DNA of 20,995 bases, taken from the NCBI GenBank assembly GCA_964502465.1, contig CAZCWX010000021.1, positions 1 to 20,995 of the forward strand, written 5' to 3'. Under the pieces are notes generated by a model. That model made no database searches, was not told where the DNA came from, and saw only the letters and a program-made list of their open reading frames with translations. Shown piece after piece: positions 1 through 6,660 of this stretch; the stretch's first letter is position 1, and each line of letters starts with the position of its first letter. The DNA is from CAZCWX01 sp964502465 (GTDB lineage Bacteria > Desulfobacterota > Binatia > Bin18). The position numbers and the translations under genes are program-made.

Positions 1-1770
1 GAACTGAAAGAGCAGGTCAACACAGACGGAGCCACCCGCATTGAGTTTCGCTGCTCGCCTTATCATCAGAACAGCGCCTTCTATCCGATCATCGACCACC
101 TGCAGCGGGTCTTGCAGTTTGCGCGGGAGGATACGCCTGCCGTAAAGCTGGAGAAACTCCAACACACACTCAGTCACTATCGTTTTCCGCAGGCCGATAC
201 CGTGCCCTTGTTGGCCGCCCTACTCTCGCTCCCGCATCCCGAAGGTGCTCTCCCCCTTACGCTGAGTCCGCAGAAGCAAAAGCAAAAGACCCAGGAAGCC
301 TTGGTGGCGTGGCTGGTGGAGGAGGCTGAGAAGGCTGCCGTCTACTGTGCCTGGGAAGATCTGCACTGGGCTGATCCGTCAACGCTAGAGGTGTTACACC
401 TGGTCGTTGACCAAGTGCCGACTGCGAGGCTGTACGTGCTGCTGACCTTTCGCCCTGAGTTCGCCCCACCCTGGGGCAACCGCTCACATCTCAGCCAGCT
501 GACGCTCAGCCGCTTAGGCCGGCAGCAGGTCGAGGCGATGGTCGAGAAAGTCATCGGCGGGAAGGCTCTGCCAGCAGAGGTGGTGCAACAGATTGTGGTC
601 AAGACCGATGGCGTGCCGTTGTTTGTCGAAGAGTTGACGAAGGCGGTGCTAGAGTCTGTAGTGTCCATAGGGTCTCTTGAGTCTGTTGAGTCTATGAGGA
701 CTGAAGGAAGACTGGGCCGGTCGCCTATACCGTTGGGAATTCCTGCCACTTTGCAGGATGCGCTCATGGCCCGACTCGATCGGTTGGGGAGGGTCAAGGA
801 AGTTGCCCAACTAGGCGCGACCATTGGGCGGGAGTTTAGCTATGAGCTGCTGCAGGTGGTCTCCCCACTGGATGAAGCGACCTTACAGCACGGGCTGAAG
901 CAGTTAGTGGATGCCGAACTGGTGTACCAGCGGGGACTGGTGCCGCAGGCGCACTATCTTTTCAAGCATGCTCTCATCCAGGATACGGCTTATCAGTCGT
1001 TACTCAAGAGTACACGACAGCAGCTTCACCGCCAGATTGCCCAGGTCCTAGAAGCGCGATTTCCCGAGACCAAAGAAACCCAGCCTGAGCTGGTGGCCCA
1101 CCACTACACCGAGGCCGGCCTGATAAAGCAGGCCCTGCCCTATTGGCAGCAGGCCGGGAAGCAAGCCAGCCAGCGATCGGCTTATGTGGAAGCGATCAGT
1201 CATCTCACGAAAGGGCTAGAGTTACTCAAAACCCTGCCAGACACCCCCGAGCGTATCCAGCAAGAGCTCGCGCTACAACTTGCCTTGAGTGGCGCTCTGA
1301 TGACTGTTAAGGGCTATACAGCCCCGGAGGTGGAAAAAATCGTTCTTCGGGTCCAGGAACTGTGCCAGCAATTAGGGGAGACTCCCCAGCTCTTCCCCGT
1401 GCTGTATAGACAGTGGACGTTTTATTTTCTCTCAGGGAAGTTACAAACAGCGCTTGAGCTAGCGGATCAGATGCTGCGTTTGTCCCAGAGCGTCCAAAAC
1501 CAATATCAGGTCTCGCTTGCTCACTCGGCGCTAGGATGGACCTTGTATCAGTATGGAGAGTTGACCTTGGCGCGGACACACGCAGAGCGGACGATTGTGT
1601 TGTATGACCCCCGGAAGCACCCTTGCTCCGCCGTCAACGCACTCGACCCAAGGGTGGATTGCCTCTCCTACGGAATCCTGACCCTGTGGCTTCTTGGCTA
1701 CCCAGACCAAGCCCTGAAGAAGAGTCATGAGGTACTGACCTTGGCCCGAAGGACTGGCTCACCCCTTTAG
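1..1770 (+). CDS. AAA-ATPase/TPR signalling protein, 5'-partial and frameshifted (upstream piece)
   Basis: The frame is open from base 1, so the N-terminus lies outside the window; a TTG at 112 is internal. The piece matches the ATPase-plus-TPR half of the large adenylate/guanylate cyclase-type regulators. It has the family segment RCSPYHQNSAFYPIIDHL near residue 17, a Walker B-like EDLHWADPSTLE at residues 119-130, LTFRPEF near 148, and HALIQDTAYQSLL, followed by helical TPR-like repeats from about residue 370. Walker A and any cyclase domain would be further left. The frame stops at TAG 1768-1770 just after GSP, while the homologous continuation (PFSLAYALGSAAML) runs on in the +2 frame from 1763, so this is one half of a broken gene or a sequencing error in the CCCC run. 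Residues 218-235 are encoded by an in-frame 9-bp tandem array. Likely cytoplasmic; its ligand is unknown. Confidence 0.8.
   Translation, partial: ELKEQVNTDGATRIEFRCSPYHQNSAFYPIIDHLQRVLQFAREDTPAVKLEKLQHTLSHYRFPQADTVPLLAALLSLPHPEGALPLTLSPQKQKQKTQEALVAWLVEEAEKAAVYCAWEDLHWADPSTLEVLHLVVDQVPTARLYVLLTFRPEFAPPWGNRSHLSQLTLSRLGRQQVEAMVEKVIGGKALPAEVVQQIVVKTDGVPLFVEELTKAVLESVVSIGSLESVESMRTEGRLGRSPIPLGIPATLQDALMARLDRLGRVKEVAQLGATIGREFSYELLQVVSPLDEATLQHGLKQLVDAELVYQRGLVPQAHYLFKHALIQDTAYQSLLKSTRQQLHRQIAQVLEARFPETKETQPELVAHHYTEAGLIKQALPYWQQAGKQASQRSAYVEAISHLTKGLELLKTLPDTPERIQQELALQLALSGALMTVKGYTAPEVEKIVLRVQELCQQLGETPQLFPVLYRQWTFYFLSGKLQTALELADQMLRLSQSVQNQYQVSLAHSALGWTLYQYGELTLARTHAERTIVLYDPRKHPCSAVNALDPRVDCLSYGILTLWLLGYPDQALKKSHEVLTLARRTGSPL
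654..707 (+). repeat. In-frame 9-bp degenerate tandem array (6 units)
   Basis: Six 9-bp units start at 654, 663, 672, 681, 690 and 699, each beginning GTCT, GTCC or GACT (for example GTCTCTTGA and GTCTGTTGA). The period is three codons, so the protein shows a three-residue rhythm (ESV VSI GSL ESV ESM) between the ATPase core and the following helical part. Confidence 0.7.
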
Positions 1771-2479
1771 TCTGGCCTATGCCTTAGGGAGTGCTGCCAT
1801 GTTGCATGCTCTCCGCCTGGAGGGGCAGCTTGCCCGAGAGCGGGCCGAGGCGGTGATGACCCTGTCCACCGAACAGGAGTTTCCGTTCTGGTTGGCGTGG
1901 GGGACGATGGTGCAAGGCTGGGTGCTAGCCGAGGAGGGCCAAGTGCAAGAGGGCATTGCCCGGATGCGCCAAATGCTGGCGCCATTTACTTTTGCTATGC
2001 TGGCCGAGGCGCATGGGAAAGTGGGACAGGCCGAGGAAGGGCTAACTGTATTGGCCGATGCGCTGGCTCACGTGCACAAAACTGGCGGGCGTGTCAGCGA
2101 GGCCGAGCTGTATCGGGTCAAAGGGCAATTAGTCTTACAGTCCGCAGTCCATAGTCCACAGTCAAAACAAGTCTCGGGCAAGTCTCAGGCAAGTCAGGAC
2201 CTGTCCGAAGTCCCTAGCACCCAGCACCCAACACCTAGCACCCACGCGGAGGCGGAAGCCGAAGCGTGCTTTCACACAGCCATCGAGATTGCCCGCAAGC
2301 AGCAAGCGAAATCGCTGGAACTGCGAGCCGCCATGAGCCTGAGCCGGCTGTGGCAGCAACAGGGCAAGCAGGACGAAGCGCACCAGATATTGTCAGAGAT
2401 CTACGGCTGGTTCACCGAAGGCTTTGACACCAAAGACTTGCAAGAGGCGAAAACGCTGCTGGAGGAATTGAAGCATTGA
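1763..2479 (+). pseudogene. AAA-ATPase/TPR protein, C-terminal piece after frameshift
   Basis: This is the continuation of the preceding frame. From 1763 the +2 frame reads PFSLAYALGSAAMLHALRLEG, the expected TPR continuation; the first ATG in this frame is 1799 (226 aa). It ends with the family-typical C-terminus (EIARKQQAKSLELRAAMSL, then LWQQQGKQDEAH and GFDTKDLQEAKTLLEEL). The stretch around RMRQMLAPFTFAMLAEAHGKVGQ looks about a dozen residues shorter than I remember from relatives, which suggests an in-frame deletion (inference). A Ser/Pro/Gln-rich linker encoded at 2138-2242 consists of short tandem repeats and separates two TPR-like blocks. No ribosome-binding site is seen before 1799, so independent translation is unlikely. 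If the CCCC run at 1762-1765 had one base fewer, the two pieces would join. Confidence 0.7.
2138..2242 (+). repeat. Composite micro-tandem array, 7 bp x4, 11 bp x3, 7 bp x4
   Basis: Bases 2138-2165 are four heptamers (CAGTCCG, CAGTCCA, TAGTCCA, CAGTCAA). Bases 2168-2200 are three 11-mers beginning CAAGTC. Bases 2215-2242 are four heptamers (TAGCACC, CAGCACC, CAACACC, TAGCACC). The total of 105 bp keeps the frame of the AAA/TPR remnant and encodes a polar linker. Heptamer tandem repeats (STRR) are known from cyanobacteria; whether this is related is not known. Confidence 0.75.
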
Positions 2480-2539
2480 GAGATTGAATCATTGAGCCAA
2501 TGAGAAAAATGACACAATGAAGAAATGAGTCAATGAACC
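2467..2539 (+). repeat. 8-bp degenerate tandem array AWTGANNN (9 units)
   Basis: Units read ATTGAAGC, ATTGAGAG, ATTGAATC, ATTGAGCC, AATGAGAAA (9 bp), AATGACAC, AATGAAGA, AATGAGTC and AATGAACC. The array starts inside the last codons of the AAA/TPR remnant and supplies its stop codon. TGA recurs every 8 or 9 bases, so all three plus-strand frames are closed. Confidence 0.8.
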
Positions 2540-2659
2540 AAGCGACTGCAGGCACCAAAAGGATGCGTGGCATCGGGCATTCTCTCAACCGAGCGGTCTG
2601 GGATAGAAAGAAGAGGCAGTGCGCGGAAAGCAAGAGCTACCTGCGAAGGGAACATTCTT
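2540..2659. other. Gap upstream of vapB-like gene
   Basis: No gene is supported here. A small perfect inverted repeat, GATGC-GTG-GCATC at 2562-2574, could be an autoregulatory operator for the toxin-antitoxin pair, but it is short and may be chance. I could not pick a convincing sigma70 promoter. The ribosome-binding site AAGGGA near 2646-2651 belongs to the next gene. Confidence 0.3.
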
Positions 2660-2902
2660 ATGACCACAGTGACCATCCAATTGACCGAAGTCCATTACCA
2701 GCGTTTAGAGCAAGCCGCAAAACGTACCGGCAAGTCAGTCCAAGCCCTTATTCACGACTGGATCGCACAATTGCCAGAGAGTGAAGAACCGTTTGATGTC
2801 ACTCAAGATCCGGTCTTTCAGATGGAAGGCTATGAGTCCGAGGCTCCTGCGGATCTCTCGGTCAATCTTGACCACTATCTGTACGGAGAAAGAGCACGGT
2901 AA
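2660..2902 (+). CDS. VapB-type antitoxin (ribbon-helix-helix-like)
   Basis: An 80-residue protein. The ATG at 2660 is preferred over the earlier GTG at 2567 because AAGGGA lies about 8 bases upstream and the product then begins with a beta strand and helix typical of RHH/CopG-like antitoxins (MTTVTIQLTEVHYQRLEQAA, then KRTGKSVQALIHDWI). The C-terminal part is acidic, as expected for the toxin-binding tail. Its stop overlaps the start of the downstream PIN-domain gene by one base (TAATG), the usual arrangement of VapBC pairs, with antitoxin first. Role by family: binds DNA as a dimer, represses its own operon and neutralises the PIN-domain RNase. Assignment to VapB rests mostly on this context. 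Confidence 0.75.
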   Translation: MTTVTIQLTEVHYQRLEQAAKRTGKSVQALIHDWIAQLPESEEPFDVTQDPVFQMEGYESEAPADLSVNLDHYLYGERAR

Positions 2903-3315
2903 TGAATTGGGTGTTTGCGGATGCGAACGGCTGGATTGCTCTGAACAGCAAGCGGGATCAACTGCACAGGACAGCGGCCGACATCAATAAAAGTCTCCTC
3001 CGCAGTGGACGCCGCTACGTCACTACGAACTTTGTGCTGGATGAGACTTATACAGGCTTGCGCATGAAAGTGGGGCATTTTGCCGCGGTCGATTTTGGCG
3101 AACGGCTCCGGAACAGTAGGACGGTGCACGTCATCCATATTACCGAGGAACTGCAAGAAGAAGCATGGCAGCTTTTCAAACAGTATGCTGACAAAGAGTT
3201 CTCTTTCACCGATTGCACGTCGTTCGTGGTCATGAAGCAGATAGGTGTGGTGGATGCATTCACCAACGATCATCACTTTGAGCAGATGGGATTTACTATT
3301 CTGTTGAAACTTTAG
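2902..3315 (+). CDS. PIN-domain RNase toxin, VapC-like
   Basis: A 137-residue protein with the four acidic positions expected of a PIN domain: D7 (FADANGWIAL), E48 (NFVLDETYTGL), D104 (EFSFTDCTSF) and D123 (AFTNDHHFEQMGF). PIN toxins are Mg2+-dependent endoribonucleases that cut tRNA or rRNA and are held inactive by the cognate antitoxin. The length is normal and the reading frame intact, so the toxin is probably functional. The start overlaps the antitoxin stop by one base, implying translational coupling. The pair lies between two degraded cyclase/AAA fragments, which fits an accessory insertion region. Confidence 0.85.
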   Translation: MNWVFADANGWIALNSKRDQLHRTAADINKSLLRSGRRYVTTNFVLDETYTGLRMKVGHFAAVDFGERLRNSRTVHVIHITEELQEEAWQLFKQYADKEFSFTDCTSFVVMKQIGVVDAFTNDHHFEQMGFTILLKL

Positions 3316-3357
3316 CGTCCTGTTTTCTGGTCAAGGAGAAGAGGGGAGACACGCGGC

Positions 3358-3718
3358 ATGCGATACGTGGACTGCGGCGGTGAGAATCCAGATGGAGCGA
3401 GCTTCTGTATCGACTGTGGCGTGGCGCTCCCGCACCGCTGCACGCAGTGTGGGTTCGAGAATTTGCCCCGAGCAAAATTCTGCGCGGAATGCGGTGCTAC
3501 GCATGCAAGATGCCGTGCGGCGCTATAGTGACGAAGTGCGGCTTCGACGCGGCGTACCACTTGCCATGCGGGTTGGCATTAACACGGGTGAGGTAGTGGT
3601 GCGCTCGATTCGCAAAGAGGACCTGCATACGGACTATGTTCCCGTCGGCCAGTCCACGAACCTGGCGGCGCGCATGGAACAGATGGCGACGCCGGGGTCG
3701 ATCCTCATTAGCAGATAA
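3358..3718 (+). pseudogene. Remnant of zinc-ribbon adenylate/guanylate cyclase
   Basis: Two pieces in different frames. From ATG 3358 a double zinc-ribbon runs to TAG 3526-3528 (FCIDCGVALPHRCTQCG and KFCAECGA); the first expected Cys of ribbon one is replaced (MRYVDCG). From 3503 the +2 frame gives the C-terminal part of a class III cyclase domain (MQDAVRRYSDEVR, then RVGINTGEVVV, TDYVPVGQSTNLAARMEQ, TPGSILIS), ending at TAA 3716-3718. The first half of the cyclase domain, with its metal-binding aspartates, is missing between them, as are AAA and TPR regions. The usual architecture of this family is ribbon-cyclase-AAA-TPR, so this looks like a deleted and truncated copy. It cannot encode an active cyclase. 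Confidence 0.75.
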
Positions 3719-3774
3719 CTGTCACCAAAAGCAGGTCGCTGTCGGCTTCTTTTTCCACACCTTTGGGTTATCCC

Positions 3775-4422
3775 TCAGGAAGTCACATTCAGCACAGTTG
3801 CAGTTGTACGAAAATGCAGTTTTGCGACCTGACCAAGCGCTTCTACGCCGTGACGCTTGACAAATTCCTTTCCTGCGATAATCACTGCGTCGCTTGCCCC
3901 CTTGAGGAAGCGCACGCCATAACGGGTGCTTAACTCTTCAAGACGACGCAGGAATTCGGCGCGCGCAATGATTGAGGCAGCGGCAACCGCAACCTCTTCC
4001 TCTGCTCGTGGCTTCTGAACCAGTGTCACCATGCGGCCTTTCGCCATAAGGGCATTTCTGAGGAAGCGCTCGTCTCCAAACTGGTCGGAGATCACACGAT
4101 CACAGGAAACCTGTGCTAATAAATTTTCAATCGCTCGTGCGTGTCCCCAGGCGAGCAAACGATTCAGGTTCTTGAACGATGCATACAGGCTGTTGTAGCG
4201 TTCAGGGCCGATCACCACGACAGTGAAAGGACAAAGGGTGCGGATCTGCTCAGCGAGTATAGCCGCCTTCTTGTCAGACACCGTTTTGCTGTCCCGCACC
4301 CCGAGTGCGCGGATGTGTTCCTCTGCCGCCCGAGCGACGTAGACGCCCGCAATCACCAACGGGCCGAAGTAATCTCCTTTGCCCGACTCATCGATACCAA
4401 TCTGGCCCTCAGGCATGCTCAT
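3775..4422 (-). CDS. rnhC: Ribonuclease HIII-type enzyme, short form
   Basis: A 215-residue RNase H2/H3-fold protein that cleaves RNA in RNA-DNA hybrids. The motif GIDESGKGDYFGPLVIAG (residues 9-26) and YNSLYASFKNLNRLLAWGHA are of the RNase HIII type; RNase HII normally has a GRGPLAGP-like stretch. The putative acidic site is D11, E12, D113 (ISDQF) and one of E141-E143, before AVAAASIIAR. Classical RNase HIII (RnhC, about 310 aa) has an extra N-terminal TBP-like substrate-binding domain; it is absent here. The start ATG overlaps the purN stop in ATGA (4419-4422), so the two are translationally coupled. An rnhB (HII) label by automatic pipelines would be understandable but fits the motifs less well. 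Confidence 0.85.
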   Translation of the reverse strand: MSMPEGQIGIDESGKGDYFGPLVIAGVYVARAAEEHIRALGVRDSKTVSDKKAAILAEQIRTLCPFTVVVIGPERYNSLYASFKNLNRLLAWGHARAIENLLAQVSCDRVISDQFGDERFLRNALMAKGRMVTLVQKPRAEEEVAVAAASIIARAEFLRRLEELSTRYGVRFLKGASDAVIIAGKEFVKRHGVEALGQVAKLHFRTTATVLNVTS

Positions 4423-5078
4423 TGAGGTTCGGGAGCGTGCAAGGTTGCGGTTGGCCGGCGACTTTCATTGTGAACACTGACGGTACGGCCGTGGACCTCT
4501 AGTCGCCCTTCGGCAAAGAATTGGATCGCCTGGGGGTAGATGCGGTGCTCTTGAGCAAGAATACGTGCACTCAAGCTGTCTTCGGTGTCGTCTGGGTACA
4601 CAGGCACGGCAGCCTGCACGATAATTGGCCCGTGGTCCACATCTTCATCGACAAAGTGTACGGTAGCCCCCGCAACGCGCACCCCACGTTCCACCGCCTG
4701 GCGCTGGGCGTGCGTGCCAGAAAATGCTGGGAGTAAAGATGGGTGAATGTTCACAATGCGTTGAGGAAAAACACGGACGAAAAATGGCGAGAGCAGGCGC
4801 ATGAATCCAGCCAGCACAACAAGTTCTACCTCATAGTTGTGTAAGGTCTTTATTAACTCGGTTTCAAACGCTTCGCGTGAGGAGAAATCTTTGTGAGAGA
4901 TGACTGCCGTCGGAAGCCCATGCGAACGAGCCCGTGAGAGGCCATAGGCATCGCTACGGTTGCTGATGACTACGCGAATCGCTGCCGAGAGATCTCCCCG
5001 CTCTATAGCGTCAATAATCGCTTGCAGGTTCGTCCCACTGCCAGAAATGAGCACCCCAAGGGAGAGTCGAGCCGCCAT
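4419..5078 (-). CDS. purN: Phosphoribosylglycinamide formyltransferase PurN
   Basis: A 219-residue GAR transformylase that transfers formyl from 10-formyl-THF to GAR in de novo purine synthesis. It has ISGSGTNLQAII at residues 11-22 (phosphate-binding loop) and NIHPSLLPAFSGTHAQ from 110, with N110, H112 and D148 at the spacing of the E. coli catalytic triad N106/H108/D144. The frame is open further upstream to 5279, but the ATG at 5078 is chosen because AGGAAAG lies about 5 bases before it and the protein then starts MAARLSLGVLISGSG, as in relatives. It lies 10 bp downstream of comF and overlaps rnhC by 4 bp, so the three are one operon. Confidence 0.95.
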   Translation of the reverse strand: MAARLSLGVLISGSGTNLQAIIDAIERGDLSAAIRVVISNRSDAYGLSRARSHGLPTAVISHKDFSSREAFETELIKTLHNYEVELVVLAGFMRLLSPFFVRVFPQRIVNIHPSLLPAFSGTHAQRQAVERGVRVAGATVHFVDEDVDHGPIIVQAAVPVYPDDTEDSLSARILAQEHRIYPQAIQFFAEGRLEVHGRTVSVHNESRRPTATLHAPEPQ

Positions 5079-5088
5079 AGTTGCTTTC

Positions 5089-5823
5089 CTATACAGATAT
5101 TGCGTGAGCAAGGGTAAACACATCGACCATCTCTGCGCCATTCCGGAGGAGGACGCGTGCGCATTCTTCCACCGTCGCGCCGGAGGTATACACATCATCG
5201 ACGAGGAGAATCCGTTGGTTTTGTACCCGTTCTGGGGCCACGACCAAAAAAGCCCCACGGACATTGGACCGACGCTCACTCTCGTTGAGGTGAGTCTGAG
5301 GGACAGTCGGGCGTAGGCGTGCTAGCACAAAAGGGTCAACTTGCAGGTTCTGCATACGACTGATCGCCTGAGACAGAATAAGAGATTGATTAAATCCACG
5401 CCAGCGCAGACGGTCGAGGTGAAGGGGGACGGGCACGACCATGTCGTAATCGTTGCCTGCTAGGGGGAAGTGGGTGGCGCCAAGTACCGCAAGTGCTTTG
5501 CCAGTACTCAGGTTTCTGTGATATTTAAAATGTTGTATTGCTACATTGAGTGGCTGAGGCGAGGTGTCCCTGTTTTGATAGCACGCCCAGGCTCGAGCAC
5601 AGCGAAACGAAGGCGGAGAAGCCAGGCAGCGACGGCATAAATGATCTGGGCCAAGAGAGGTCGGGAAGGGTACTCCACACCTTACGCACAGTGGTGACTG
5701 GACCGGCTTAAGAAACTTCGCACAAGTGGGGCAAAATCTCTCCTCAGGGGAAACAAATGTCTTGCAACCCAGACAACGCTGGGGATATAGAAGAGCAAGA
5801 AGGGTCGCTAGAGGGTGGCGCAC
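5089..5823 (-). CDS. comF: ComF-family phosphoribosyltransferase-like protein
   Basis: A 244-residue protein with an N-terminal double zinc-finger (C17/C20/C31/C34 and C46/C49/C63/C66) followed by a type I phosphoribosyltransferase domain whose PRPP loop reads RILLVDDVYTSGAT (residues 204-217). ComF/GntX proteins are linked to DNA uptake during transformation and possibly to ssDNA handling; the enzymatic substrate is not settled. First gene of the comF-purN-rnhC set. The GTG at 5823 is the only usual start near the conserved N-terminus, but the GAAGGAG beside it touches the start codon, and a sigma70-like -10 lies directly upstream, so the true start is unsure. Confidence 0.88.
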   Translation of the reverse strand: MRHPLATLLALLYPQRCLGCKTFVSPEERFCPTCAKFLKPVQSPLCVRCGVPFPTSLGPDHLCRRCLASPPSFRCARAWACYQNRDTSPQPLNVAIQHFKYHRNLSTGKALAVLGATHFPLAGNDYDMVVPVPLHLDRLRWRGFNQSLILSQAISRMQNLQVDPFVLARLRPTVPQTHLNESERRSNVRGAFLVVAPERVQNQRILLVDDVYTSGATVEECARVLLRNGAEMVDVFTLAHAISV

Positions 5824-5829
5824 TCCTTC

Positions 5830-5858
5830 TATATAGATGTCTCGATGTATCCTTGCAA
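5830..5858 (-). promoter_or_regulatory. Candidate sigma70 promoter for comF-purN-rnhC
   Basis: On the minus strand TTGCAA (5858-5853), a 17-base spacer and TATATA (5835-5830). The predicted start of transcription would fall at about the proposed GTG start codon (5823), giving an almost leaderless mRNA. Confidence 0.4.
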
Positions 5859-5919
5859 TTCTCTAACTGAATTGACAATTCGCTCATGTTGTACCATGCC
5901 ATAACCGCGATACATTGAC

Positions 5920-6138
5920 ATGAAGAAGTTTTTTCAAGGACTTGTCTTGGGTGCTTGCCTCATGTATTGGTACCTATACTACGGCGCAGAAACCCTTGCG
6001 ACATTTCGCAACTGGCTCAATCGTACGGGTGGCCAATATCGCGAAGATCAGCGTCACGAGGAAGCGGAGAAAGCTTTACATGGCTTCTTGTTGCGTCGAG
6101 ATATGCACCAAAGCGACAAGCAAAACGCTTCTGGATAA
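5920..6138 (+). CDS. Small single-pass membrane protein, unknown function
   Basis: A 72-residue protein that I do not recognise. Residues 4-22 (FFQGLVLGACLMYWYLYYG) form one hydrophobic segment after a short basic start (MKK), which suggests an inner-membrane anchor with the charged, Glu/Arg-rich tail (YREDQRHEEAEKALHGFLL) as a helical cytoplasmic or periplasmic part. Divergent from comF. It is followed after 21 bases by the DUF35 gene with its own AAGGAG, so it may be the first gene of a three-gene unit with DUF35 and thiolase. No good ribosome-binding site precedes ATG 5920. The coding status is probable rather than certain. Confidence 0.6.
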   Translation: MKKFFQGLVLGACLMYWYLYYGAETLATFRNWLNRTGGQYREDQRHEEAEKALHGFLLRRDMHQSDKQNASG

Positions 6139-6159
6139 AAGATAAGAAAGGAGCTGACT

Positions 6160-6627
6160 ATGGCCGCAGAGGAAAGCGCGGGGGGGAGCAAACAGCGGCC
6201 CATTGCCTCAATGTTGTGTTTGCCAACCGATCCTGGTGAGAAGCCCTATTTGGTGGGATATCGTTGCTCAGCGTGCGGGGCAACCTACATCGGTGAGGGG
6301 AGGGTCGGCTGTAGTAAATGCACAGCGACCGGCCCCTTAACGAAGATACAGTTGAGCGATCATGGGTCGCTGTACGTGTATTCGATTGTTCATCAGTCAG
6401 CCCCAGGCATACCGGTCCCTTATATTTCTGCCATTGTTGACCTTCCTGAAGGGGTAAGTGTCCGGTGTAACCTAATTGATATCGAGCCTGACCCAACGAA
6501 GCTCCAATTCGGCATGCCGGTTGAGATGGTGACCCGCAAAGTGCGAGAACGAAAGGAAAAGAACGCGGAAGGGATTGAGGAAACGATCGATATCATTGCT
6601 TTCTTTTTCAGACCAAGCCAGAATTAG
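6160..6627 (+). CDS. DUF35 zinc-ribbon/OB-fold protein (thiolase partner)
   Basis: A 155-residue protein. A rubredoxin-like zinc ribbon (C36/C39 and C51/C54: YRCSACG and GCSKC) precedes an OB-fold (about residues 60-150). This two-part layout is the DUF35 family, whose members bind acyl-CoA and form complexes with thiolase-like enzymes, as in steroid side-chain degradation (ChsH2/Ltp2). The thiolase gene follows after 33 bases, so a heteromeric complex is likely. A clear AAGGAG precedes ATG 6160. The substrate cannot be read from sequence. Confidence 0.88.
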   Translation: MAAEESAGGSKQRPIASMLCLPTDPGEKPYLVGYRCSACGATYIGEGRVGCSKCTATGPLTKIQLSDHGSLYVYSIVHQSAPGIPVPYISAIVDLPEGVSVRCNLIDIEPDPTKLQFGMPVEMVTRKVRERKEKNAEGIEETIDIIAFFFRPSQN

Positions 6628-6660
6628 CTCTGACTCAGCAGGCAGCAAAGGAGGCCACTT

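Noticed and set aside
2138..2242. CRISPR array
   Set aside because: Units are 7-11 bp and contiguous with no spacers, and they lie within a reading frame.
2567..2659. GTG start giving a 111-aa antitoxin
   Set aside because: The extra 31 residues are not antitoxin-like, and ATG 2660 has a good ribosome-binding site.
3729..3752. Terminator between the cyclase remnant and rnhC
   Set aside because: Only a weak AAGC/GCTT pairing before a short T-run could be drawn; too weak to call.
5079..5279. Upstream extension of purN
   Set aside because: It lies inside comF in another frame; ATG 5078 has AGGAAAG and the family N-terminus.
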